A stretch of DNA of 14,052 nt from Temnopleurus reevesii (Eukaryota > Echinodermata > Echinoidea > Temnopleuroida > Temnopleuridae), in contig BQKZ01004360.1 in assembly GCA_036244855.1 (NCBI GenBank), forward strand, positions 1 to 14,052, given 5' to 3'. The notes under the pieces were generated by a model. It was given only the letters and a program-made list of their open reading frames with translations. It searched no databases and was not told the DNA's origin. Positions 1-8,266 of this stretch are shown here, one piece after another; within the stretch, counting starts at the first letter, position 1; each line of letters begins with the position of its first letter. A program made the translations under genes and the position numbers.

Positions 1-1075
1 TGAAACCCTGTGTAGAAGTTTACAAACAACTTTTTGGTATACACAAGTTTACGCAAAACGACACTTTGAAACTTATGTTAAATTTAATCAAAAGGCTTTT
101 TGTGTCAGTTTATAAATACAAGTTGGTATACACATACCCTGTAGTCATTATAAAAACTTAAGGCGACCTATTCTACCTATTCACTGTTAAACGTGTCACT
201 TGTTCTAAATTGATCATGTCTATATCTTATAAACATATTTAAGTACACACCAGTTTAAAATATTATTAATGTAAACAAATGGGAGACATAGCTTCTTCTA
301 AACAATTTTCATAGTTTGTAAACACATTAGTATGAACAATTACGAAGATATACGCTAAAACATTTGTCATGAATCTAAACGCTTTTTGGAGGAGTACATA
401 AACATATTTGGTATAATGTATAAGTGAATAAACATTCTAAGGACATCTGTCACGTATTCTAAACACTTGTTTTAGTAGTTTATAGTTTAAAGAATATTTA
501 AGACACATGAGTTTACACAAATATACAGTCTAAAACTTTTGGAAACTTCTTCTAAACGCCGTTTGTTATAGTTTGTTAACACATTTTAACGATTATACAT
601 ATATATACACTGTAAAACTTATGGTGACTTTACCAAATGTTTTATTTTTTTTCATTCTTAACGCCTTTTGATGAAGGTTATAAACACATTTTGGTATACA
701 CAGTTTACACAAGTATTCCTCTAAAACCTTTTGAGACATGTTTTAAACGCTTTTCGCATAGTGTGTAAACATAATTTGGTAAAAAAAAAAATAATGTAAA
801 CATATCTTTAAAACTTTTTGTCAAACTAAATTTTGTTATAATAGTTTATAAACACATGTTGGTACACAATATACTTTACTAGACAAAGTAAAACAGGTCA
901 CTTCTTTTAAACGTTTTTTGATGAAACATTTTATGAACACATTTTTGTACCCACAAGTATATAATGTAAAACTTATGGAGATCTCGATCAAGAGCTTCAT
1001 CATGTTCATGATGTAGTGCAAACTGTAAAAAAATTTTCAAGTAATTTATAAACATATAAAAGTGTTAATTAGGTA
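1..1075. repeat. Degenerate AT-rich minisatellite, copy 1
   Basis: A motif close to TAAACACATTTTGGTATAC recurs about every 80-115 bases, with clear occurrences near 19, 110, 226, 315, 396, 570, 678, 760, 844, 928 and 1042. Between them lie recurring phrases such as ACAAGTTTACACAAGTAT, TGTAAAACTTTTGGAGAC and TTCTAAACGCTTTTTG. The units are too diverged to be a young satellite, so the array is old and has accumulated indels. Short open frames on the minus strand here, such as 836-1021, are by-products of the repeat and its base composition. Confidence 0.8.
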
Positions 1076-1088
1076 ATTAGATGTGTAA

Positions 1089-1206
1089 CACTAAAGACCA
1101 GCTCCCCTTGATGGGCGAGCTGAATGTGGATTATCCGCCGTATTTTAAATTGTATAAATTATGTTTTTAATACGGAGATAAATTCAATTCAATTCAATTC
1201 ACTAAA
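1089..1206 (+). mobile_element. Short retroposon 3' tail with 7-base target duplication
   Basis: About 105 bases present in copy 1 of the composite unit but absent from copy 2. The insert is flanked by the direct repeat CACTAAA at 1089-1095 and 1200-1206. The corresponding place in copy 2 (about 3668-3675) reads TACTAAATCC once, which looks like an empty site. The insert begins with a hairpin-forming stretch (CAGCTC pairing with GAGCTG) and ends in tandem AATTC units. This structure is typical of the 3' end of a 5'-truncated LINE, or of a SINE that borrows such an end. I cannot name the family. Confidence 0.7.
1182..1200 (+). repeat. (AATTC)n retroposon tail
   Basis: Nearly four tandem AATTC units close the inserted retroposon fragment. 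Short tandem 3' tails of this kind are left by target-primed reverse transcription in several LINE clades. Confidence 0.7.
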
Positions 1207-1438
1207 TCGACGTATAAATATTGAAAATTACAATGTTTAAAACACACACTTGTTATAGATTTTAATTGGTTCCAGAGTTCCCTCTTTTCGAATAATTTGG
1301 CTTAACATTCATATTAGCCAGGATTCACAAATGTTGTTTATTCTTTTACTAAGGTTGAACTATGGAGTGGTTTAAATTTTACGTTCATTGGAACACATTC
1401 ATGTTTATGTGCTAAATTAAGCGCACTTTACTAACGGA

Positions 1439-1463
1439 ATGATTTAAACGAGGTTTAAATCAT
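1439..1463. repeat. Perfect 11-base inverted repeat in the tail
   Basis: ATGATTTAAAC and its exact reverse complement are separated by GAG. The same position in copy 2 (about 3935-3958) keeps the left arm, but the right arm has lost a base and changed. No function is evident. Confidence 0.6.
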
Positions 1464-2131
1464 GAACTAAAAACAAACCACCTTTGTGAATACCGATATT
1501 GTTAATTTGTTAATATTGTAATTGATATTAAAAATGTATATGTACAAAATATATGAATCAATTAATTGATTTTACTATACTCTTACATCGTCTTACTTTC
1601 GAAGTTTCGGATGAGTGCATTGCTTCTGGCAGTCGGGCCATCAGTTAAAAAATCATTTTTTTTTCTTTTTTGGGGGGTCATGAAAATGACTCGATGAGTA
1701 GTCAGCTACGGGTAAAGCCCCAGTCATCTAAGGGCCGGGAAGCAACACGATTGAACACGGCTCTCTGTTAAGTTCACAGTTAACTGCCTATGAATCAATA
1801 GTTAGTCTGAGGAAGAAGCAATACAGTGTGTCACGTAATCAAATATTGCACACTCTGTATCACGCTCTGAATATGCACGCACTGAAAGCCTTGTGTCTGT
1901 GACTGCAGACTAGCAATTAGTCGTGTTCGGGCTTTCAATGTGACTGGGGCATAACAACCGAACTATACGTCAGAAGTTACAGAAATCTGGCAAAATTCGA
2001 CAAGAAAATATTCAAATTTGATATAACTTCCTCACCCTTGTATCTAGTGATTCTGACTTTGCCTTTTTAAGAGTGTCGTCTCCATTAAGTTACGTAACTA
2101 TGCTCATTTTTTAAAGGGGAAATTTTTTACA

Positions 2132-2165
2132 CTTCATAAACACTTCACAATGCTTCATAAACACT
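2132..2165 (+). repeat. Two-copy short repeat near the unit end
   Basis: CTTCATAAACACTT occurs twice, about 20 bases apart, just before the end of the composite unit. The same doublet is kept in copy 2 at about 4509-4543, so it existed before the large duplication. Confidence 0.6.
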
Positions 2166-2193
2166 TTAACATACTATAAATAAATTGTATTAT

Positions 2194-2359
2194 TAACCGT
2201 ATCAGACATCTGAGCCATGTGATTTTTACTCTTTATTGCCCCGTAAAAGACAGAGCGGTCAATAAATTACTTTATTGCCCGCTGTCAAATGTCTATNGTA
2301 CAAGTATACATGGTATACGCAAAGTAAAGACTGCATGTAAAATTGTTGATGACTCGTTG
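2194..2359. other. Linker between composite copies, with one ambiguous base
   Basis: These 166 bases separate the end of copy 1 from the start of copy 2. They contain an imperfect inverted repeat (about 2249-2286, GACAG...CAATAAA against TTTATTGCCCGCTGTC) and one undetermined base at 2297. No copy of the linker follows copy 2, where other repeats begin. A single N beside a hairpin and directly before a long exact repeat is a plausible assembly join. Confidence 0.6.
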
Positions 2360-3640
2360 TGAAACCCTGTGTAGAAGTTTACAAACAACTTTTTGGTATA
2401 CACAAGTTTACGCAAAACGACACTTTGAAACTTATGTTAAATTTAATCAAAAGGCTTTTTGTGTCAGTTTATAAATACAAGTTGGTATACACGAGTATAC
2501 AAAATATAAACATTATAAAAACTTAAGGCGACTTATTCTAAACTCTTTTGTATTAGTTTATAGTCACAGTTTTGGTATACAAAGGTATACACACTCGCAA
2601 ACTGTAATATACACTGCTAGACTTGTAATTTGCTCTAAATTGATTATGGCTATATCTTATAAACATATTTTAGTACACACTATAGTTAACACAAATATTA
2701 ATGTAAACAAAATTGGAGACGAAGCTTCTTCTAAACAATTTGTGTAGTTTGTAAACACACAAGTATAAACAGTTATCATGGTTATGTAGATATACACTTA
2801 AACATTTGTCATGAATCTAAATGATTTATGGAGAAGTACAGTTTGGTATAAAGAATAGAGTAAAGACATCTGTCACGTATATTAAACACTGGTCTTAGTA
2901 GTTTAAACAATTTTAGTACACATGAGTTTACGCAAATATACATTGTAAATCTATGAAAAACTTGTTTTAAGCGCCTTTTGTTATACTGTGGTTTGTTAAC
3001 ACATTTTGCCGAGTAGATATACACTGTACAACTTACGGTGGCTTGAGCAACTGGTTTTATTTTTGTTCTTAACGCATTTTGTTGTACGTTATAAACATAT
3101 TTTGGAAAACACAAGTTTACACAAGTATTCCTGTAAAACCTTTGAAAAGATATTCTAAATGTTTTACGCATAGTCTGTAAACATATTTTGGTAAAAACAA
3201 TAATGTAAACATACTCTTTAAAACTTTTCGTCAATCTAAATGTTTGTTGTTTAAAAGCACGTTTTGATAACACGATATAAACTATTTCCGTGAGATAAAG
3301 TGGGTCGTCAACAATGGATCCGTGCGCCGTGTATTAAACTGTGCGGACACAACAATCACAAGCCGGTTCCGATTTCAAAAGCATGATAAAGGATCATTGG
3401 ATTGGCGTTCGACTTAATTTCACGGATATGGATTATATGTACATGTACATTAATAGACAAAATTAAAACAGGTTACTTCTTTTAAACGTTTTTTGAGATA
3501 TTTTATGAACACATTTTTGTATCCAAATCATAATGTAAAATTTATGGAGATATCTATCAAGAGCGTCATGCTGTAGTGCAAACAGAATAAAAAATCTTTG
3601 AAGTAGTTTATCAACACATAATATCGTTAATTAGATAATC
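2360..3640. repeat. Degenerate AT-rich minisatellite, copy 2
   Basis: Same motif family as 1-1075, with recurrences near 2378, 2470, 2655, 2745, 2990, 3090, 3175 and 3605. An uninterrupted minus-strand frame of 154 codons (2809-3273) crosses several units and gives a loosely repeating Cys-Val-Asn-x-Cys pattern. It is not conserved in copy 1 and its composition follows the A+T-rich repeat, so I do not call it a gene. Confidence 0.75.
3269..3436 (+). mobile_element. AACACGATA-type MITE, copy A (inside composite copy 2)
   Basis: The segment starts AACACGATATAAACTATTTC and ends near CGACTTAATTTCACGGAT. Its ends are imperfect inverted repeats (CCGTGAGATAAAGT against CCGTGAAATTAAGT). The interior contains ACTGTGCGGACACAACAATC and CAAGCCGGTTCCGATTT, shared with the copies at 4810 and 6680. 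Composite copy 1 lacks it at the matching position (about 850-885), so it inserted after, or in only one product of, the large duplication. It has no coding capacity. The right terminus is decayed, so the end is approximate and no target duplication can be assigned. Confidence 0.75.
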
Positions 3641-4604
3641 AGATAATTAGCCATGATTATGCATTAATACTAAATCCATATTTAGATTGTCAAAACTACA
3701 CTGTTAAAATAAACCGTTGTATAAGATTTTGTTCTCGATACCCTTCTATTCTAATAATTTGGCTTAACAGTCATATTGGCCGAGATTCACAAATGTTATT
3801 TATTCTATTACTTAGGTTGAACTATGGAGTGATTTAAATTTGATCATAAATGCGTCTGATTAATTGACAAATTATGGTGTTTTTTGGACCATCTTCATGT
3901 TTACGTGCTAAATCAAGCGCCCTGCTCTCACGGAATGATTTAAACGAGGTTTAACCATGAACTGAAAACAAACCACCTTTGTGAATACCGATATTGTTAA
4001 TTTGTTAACATTGTAATTGATATTGAAAATGTATATGTATAAAACATACGTATCAATAAATGATTTTTACTCTTACATCGTCTTACTTTCGCGGTATTGG
4101 AGTCCAGTGCATTGCTTCTGACAGTCGGGCCATCAGTTAAATTTTTTTTTAATTTTGTTACTTATCAATTGTTAATGGTTTGGTCATAAAAATGACTCGG
4201 TGAGTACTCAGCTACGGGTAAAGCAACAGTCACACAGAAGCCGGGAAGCAACACGATCGAACACGACGCTCTCTTAAGTTCCCAGTTAACTGCCTCCAAA
4301 CAAAGAGTCGTGTTTTTGGGCTTTTCTGTGACTGGGGCATAACTATCGAACTAGACGTCAGAAATTACAGAAATCTGATCAAAATCTGTACAAACACTTT
4401 TAACTTGCTTACCCTTTCACTTCGTCATTTTGACTGTGCATTTTTAAGGGTGTCGTCTTCATTAAGTTACGTAATTGTGCTCATTTGTTCAAGGGGAAAT
4501 TATTTACACTTCATAAACACTTCATAATGCTTCATAAACACTTTAACATACTACAAATAAATTGTATTACTGCGTCCACCCACCATCCAATACACAGCTA
4601 CTGC

Positions 4605-4632
4605 TAATAATAATAATAATAATAATAATAAT
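4605..4632. repeat. (TAA)n microsatellite
   Basis: About nine perfect TAA units, probably the 3' tail of the adjacent minus-strand retroposon fragment. Confidence 0.9.
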
Positions 4633-4745
4633 ATGAATACTTATATAGCGCCGGTATCCGCCAGGCTCTGACGCTAATGGCGCTGAACAGAAACAATAAT
4701 TTATACAGACATAATTGAACTTTGCTACATTGAAATGCGCACTGC
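4605..4745 (-). mobile_element. Retroposon 3' end with (TTA)n tail, minus strand
   Basis: Read on the minus strand, the segment runs through CAGCGCCATTAGCGTCAGAG and GGCGCTATATAAGTATTCAT into a (TTA)n tail, which appears on the plus strand as about nine TAA units at 4605-4632. A GCGCTATATAAG block followed by a trinucleotide tail is a common 3' end of LINE or SINE elements in marine invertebrates. The 5' boundary is uncertain and there is no coding sequence. Confidence 0.5.
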
Positions 4746-4809
4746 TCAATCAACTAGTTCATTCTCAAAACCCACTTATCTAAAAAATACTTTTGATAGA
4801 TTAGTTTAC

Positions 4810-4976
4810 AACACGATATAAACTATTTTCGAAAAATAAAGTCGGTCGAAGGAGAATAGATCCGTTCGCCGTGGATAGAACTGTGCAGACACAATGACAA
4901 GCCGGTTACGATTTGAATAGCATTACAAAGAACCATTGAAATGGTGTTCGACTTTATTTTTCGAAAATGATACGTA
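4810..4976 (+). mobile_element. AACACGATA-type MITE, copy B
   Basis: The left end is AACACGATATAAACTATTTT. The 20-base block ATTTTCGAAAAATAAAGTCG just inside it occurs as a perfect inverted repeat near the right end (about 4951-4970 as its reverse complement). The interior carries CAAGCCGGTTACGATTTGAA and the ACTGTGCAGACACAA block shared with the other copies. The outer right terminus has decayed to about GATACGT. Elements this short with no open frame must be mobilised by an unlinked transposase; the superfamily is not clear. Confidence 0.8.
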
Positions 4977-4988
4977 ATTGATCACATT

Positions 4989-4999
4989 ATCATTATTAT

Positions 5000-5040
<41 letters not shown>

Positions 5041-5098
5041 TTAATATTATTATTATCATTATTATCATTGTCATTATCATTCCATCATCATCATCCTT
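4989..5098. repeat. Compound trinucleotide microsatellite
   Basis: An ATT/CAT-rich start leads into about thirteen AGT units (5001-5040), then ATT, CATT and CATCAT runs to about 5098. The plus-strand open frame that begins at 4978 translates this simple sequence into polyvaline and polyleucine and is not a gene. Confidence 0.9.
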
Positions 5099-6100
5099 CA
5101 CCATTACCGTTACCATTAATGTTTCAAATAATACAAATATGTAATTTTGATGAGCGATTAGATAATAATTGCTTCACGGTTTGGTTGTTTAATACATGAT
5201 AGTGGCCCTTGTTATGCTCCTATTAAATCATCATTTGCTTTTATCATACCCGCGTTGAGTATGTTTGCAAAACAGAGCAAACATATGATGTAGGGAGCGA
5301 ACGATAGCGTCACCATCTAATAGGAAAGTCAGCAAATTACTGACCCTGCTAAAGAAATGAAATACGTTACCAACATCTTCTGTTTGAAGAGCATATTCGA
5401 GATCGATTATACTCAGATTAAAAGTGGAAGGAGAAAAAATAATCAATATGACGAGGCGCGCCGTCTTCATGATTTTATGTCGATCTGAGCTTAATTGCTA
5501 TCACTAACATCGTACTCGTGAGAACGATATTTCCTGTTTTTGCTAATGGATTTCAACAAACTGACAAAAGCGAAGAAAAAGGACAACGGTTCATTTGAAA
5601 TATCAAAGATTAATGGATACATTCAAAATGGATGAAACATCCTTGAGAAATGAGAGGTTCTGATTATTTGCAAATACGTGTATACATGGTATTTTTATTA
5701 ACATAGCAAGGAAATCAATCTGCTGATATAGTCAGGAGTTTTGAGCATATATGTAGAATGATTTTAAAGTAAAGCAATATGACCTTGTAAATCTTCCCGA
5801 AGTCATATGCAGGAGAATGTTGTTTGACCAAGTAATTTGTAATGTACGTCACAATTTTGTGGTAAATTATCTCACCAAATTTTTATTTGCGAATTAAATC
5901 AAAGGTGTGATGATAAAAATATATAAGTTGGCAGTGTGCTATTCCCTGTGTACTTTGTTAGGTATTTTGTAATGTTTTACAGGTGTCTAAGTATCAAACA
6001 ATTTCACAAGTGGCCCATACCCCAACAGTTGTCGCTATATATCAGAATAATTTGTAAAATATTGCAACTTGAAGAAAAGATGCTATATGAAAAAAGGGCA
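5099..6100. other. A+T-rich noncoding stretch
   Basis: About 1 kb with no recognisable gene, RNA or element. A 79-codon minus-strand frame (5231-5470) begins with Lys and Arg followed by a short hydrophobic run, but it has no recognisable domain and could easily occur by chance. Confidence 0.5.
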
Positions 6101-6118
6101 CCCCCCCCCCCCCCCCCC
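6101..6118. repeat. C18 homopolymer
   Basis: Eighteen consecutive C residues followed by ACCCACC. It creates proline and glycine runs in spurious open frames on both strands. The exact length is likely unreliable in short-read data. Confidence 0.9.
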
Positions 6119-6194
6119 ACCCACCGTGTTGCAAGCTGCAATACCGCATCATTTTCTAATTGTAGTGTGAGGGAAGTAATTACGTACATAACAT

Positions 6195-6367
6195 AAAAGA
6201 GATTGCGATCAATTGCAAATAGTTCCCCATATACTTACAATTGATTGGAAAGATACACGTATTGGGGGAAATAATATCTGTAAAAGAGATTGCGATCAAT
6301 TGCAATAGTTTCCCATAGACGTACGGTTGATTGGAAAACTATACGTTTCGGGGCACTGATATATGAA
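6195..6367 (+). repeat. 87-base tandem duplication, two copies
   Basis: AAAAGAGATTGCGATCAATT starts at both 6195 and 6282. The two units then continue in parallel (TGCAATAGTT, CCCATA, TTGATTGGAAA, ATACGT) with scattered substitutions. It is a local two-copy duplication with no coding content. Confidence 0.85.
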
Positions 6368-6679
6368 ACATAGGTTCACATACTGCTTCCAACAAGCTTG
6401 TTCAACAATTATTTTGTTTGTTTAATTTTAAGACCAGCATATCGTCCCTTCTAATGTAATACAAAATGAATGCGCAATTTCTTTTATTATTTTAGAATTC
6501 CTTTTATTTTATTTAAAAGTTTAATTTTATGCCAACGTGCAAGTTTTTCTTTTTTGCTATTACAAACTATTCCACTATCGTTTTCTACTGCGATACTTTT
6601 ATTCTATTTTTTTGATAGAGTTTGAGATTTTTAGTTTGCAATAAGTAATTGTTATGCGTTTAGATACATTTTGCAATTC
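6368..6679. other. Very A+T-rich noncoding stretch
   Basis: Dominated by T-rich runs, with no open frame or repeat structure that I can support. Confidence 0.5.
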
Positions 6680-6855
6680 AACACGATATATACACTATTT
6701 TCGAAAAATTAAGTCGAACGCACATTCAATGGTCCTTTGTAATGCTATTCAAATCGGAACCGGCTTGCGATTGTTGTGTCCGCACAGTTGAATACACAGC
6801 GTACGGTTCTATTGTCTGTGGCCCACTTAACTTTTTGTGAAATAGTTATCGTGTT
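6680..6855 (-). mobile_element. AACACGATA-type MITE, copy C (complete, inverted)
   Basis: The most complete copy, 176 bases. It starts AACACGATATATACACTATT and ends AAATAGTTATCGTGTT, so its ends are inverted repeats of the form AACACGATA...TATCGTGTT. Its interior is the reverse complement of copy B: the AAATCGGAACCGGCTTG block here matches CAAGCCGGTTACGATTT there, and TGTCCGCACAGTT matches AACTGTGCAGACA. No clear target duplication is visible (flanks CAATTC and CTATAC). Confidence 0.85.
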
Positions 6856-7315
6856 CTATACACACTTATCAAAAAAAAGGTTAAACCTAATGCGAAACTG
6901 GGAGCACCTTCTATGGTGCAATAGCGCACCTTTTTTTTCCATAAAGGTACACTAATCTATTTACACTCTCTATCTTTTAAATCATAACAGTAGAATGCAA
7001 AAATGCGTGATGTACGCATTGATTGGTCCTCAACACCGTATCTTAGCACATCTTAGCCACATTTTCAAAGCCCTTAATCTAAATCTAAATACTTATACTT
7101 AAATGTGAATAGCGAATCAAGTTTTTAATGTATACCTTGCAATTTGTGAATGTTCAATTCTATTTTGCTGTACAATCATTCGTTTTACATTATATATATT
7201 CTTGTATATATATCTGCAATTCGGCCATTCGCCGTGAAAGATATTGTAATTCTACACCGATTTAAAGAAATAAATAAATACATTTTACGAAATATGTGTC
7301 TTCAAGAAAATACGG
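6856..7315. other. A+T-rich noncoding stretch
   Basis: No gene recognised. A small hairpin (GGTGC pairing with GCACC, 6915-6930) is followed by T8. It resembles a bacterial terminator, but in this context it is probably chance or a repeat relic. The short plus-strand frame beginning at 7150 has no recognisable product. Confidence 0.45.
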
Positions 7316-7392
7316 CAGTTGTTGGAGTCGAACACGCGACATGAAAGATCCCAATCTAGGTCAGACGATTCATCGACTCTGAATCCGTTCTT
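7316..7392 (-). repeat. Possible tRNA-derived relic, minus strand
   Basis: On the minus strand, TTCAGAGTCGATGAATCGTC resembles an internal A box and D arm, and GTGTTCGACTCC about 45 bases later resembles a B box (GTTCRANNC). The spacing is like that of a tRNA. The T stem does not pair well and the anticodon arm is poor, so it is at best a decayed tRNA pseudogene or SINE head, not a functional tRNA. Confidence 0.35.
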
Positions 7393-8266
7393 ATCGAGCA
7401 ATCTGCCATTTATTTATTGATTCATCTATTCATGTACTTTGATAGATATTGCTTTACAAGGGGGATTTGTATAGCTGCAGACATGAAATTAGCCACGATG
7501 CGATATTTTGACGTATTTTCACGGATAATGGAATGTAACCGTTCTAGTATACGGAGCCTATATTTGTCTTTTCTTGTCTTTCTGTATACACCCACATTCA
7601 AAATTGATTATTACGCACTTTAGTTGTAGATCGCGACTAGACTAAGTTGTATCAATATGAAATACATGTACTTGCAATCATTATATTCTAACAAACCATT
7701 CCATTGGTCGAAAACAGTAAGGCATTTGGTTGGCACGGAGTGATCTCTCATAGCATGTTATAACTATGGGTTCACACACATGCATACCTGTCGCAATTTT
7801 GAAATATCTTGTAAACTCTTGCACACTTAGAAATAGGAGCAATATGGCACCTATCTGGGTAAAAATAATAATAAAATGCACCAGAAAGAGTGCTCTCGTG
7901 TTGCCAATTTGCGATATTGGACCCTGTATCTAATTGTGCATAATACGCCGTAAGTTGAAAAATAATATAAAGCTCCTGTATTTTCTTTCCAATTCGCCAG
8001 CCTCCATACGTCTGCCTTAAAAGGTGTATGGGGGCTTTTAATAGTGTGGCACGGAATTGTCCAAACGTAGATATTTCATGCAAACTCACCAAAATATTGA
8101 TTAATATGACCAATGCAAATTACAGTTCCAAATCAATACAAATATTAAAACTATACTACCGTGCAGTATAGCGTATGTGGGAGGTCTCAATTAACGAAAA
8201 TGTGTGAACGTTAACGAGAAGCAATGCAAATATCATCATAATCGACGAAATGAAGAGCGCGTGATA
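7393..8266. other. Region downstream of the receptor gene
   Basis: This is the 3' side of the minus-strand receptor gene, and part of it is probably 3' UTR. The nearest candidate polyadenylation hexamer on the minus strand is ATTAAA (8042-8037), about 225 bases past the stop. A doubled AATAAA lies much further away (7418-7409). Minus-strand frames of 113 and 66 codons here show no domain and overlap each other, and I treat them as chance. Confidence 0.4.
8037..8042 (-). promoter_or_regulatory. Candidate polyadenylation signal ATTAAA
   Basis: It is the first common poly(A) hexamer variant downstream of the receptor stop codon on the minus strand. No AATAAA occurs closer. The call rests on the hexamer alone. 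Confidence 0.25.

Larger units (their letters stand above)
1..2193. repeat. Composite tandem unit, copy 1 (minisatellite plus tail)
   Basis: This block matches 2360-4569 in the same orientation at an offset of 2359 bases, so it is the first of two direct copies. It consists of a degenerate minisatellite (about 1-1075) and a non-repetitive tail (about 1076-2193). The first 133 bases are identical to 2360-2492; beyond that the copies differ by many substitutions and indels. Matching tail landmarks include the TTTGGCTTAACA stretch near 1300, the AAACAAACCACCTTTGTGAA block near 1470, the CGTCTTACTTTCG stretch near 1590 and the GACTGGGGCATAAC stretch near 1940. Similarity ends near 2193. Relative to copy 2 it has extra segments at about 1096-1200 and about 1808-1922. 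No credible protein is encoded. I do not recognise the family; it could be a satellite with complex repeat units or a non-autonomous transposon that carries a minisatellite. Confidence 0.85.
2360..4569. repeat. Composite tandem unit, copy 2
   Basis: Direct repeat of 1-2193, with 2360-2492 identical to 1-133 and the remainder diverged. The minisatellite part runs to about 3640 and is interrupted by a MITE at about 3269-3436. The tail runs from about 3641 to 4569. It lacks the retroposon tail of copy 1 and about 115 bases of the region 1808-1922 in copy 1. It has a small extra stretch near 3843-3880 (GATCATAAATGCGTCTG) where copy 1 is shorter. No gene is recognisable. Confidence 0.85.

Noticed and set aside
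1..1075. CRISPR array
   Set aside because: The repeats are degenerate, of variable spacing and without distinct spacers or cas genes; this is a minisatellite in eukaryotic DNA.
1680..1760. Possible self-cleaving ribozyme in the composite tail (GATGAG-containing stretch)
   Set aside because: The hammerhead core (CTGATGA with GAAA) is not present in order in either copy, so there is no support.
4978..5199. Plus-strand open frame of 73 codons
   Set aside because: It translates an AGT/ATT microsatellite into polyvaline and polyleucine; there is no real coding signal.
6904..6938. Rho-independent-terminator-like hairpin followed by T8
   Set aside because: The stem is only about five pairs and the context is animal intergenic DNA, so a bacterial-type terminator is not meaningful.
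7772..8113. 113-codon minus-strand frame downstream of the receptor
   Set aside because: No recognisable family; it overlaps the probable 3' UTR and another chance frame, and its composition follows the A+T-rich background.
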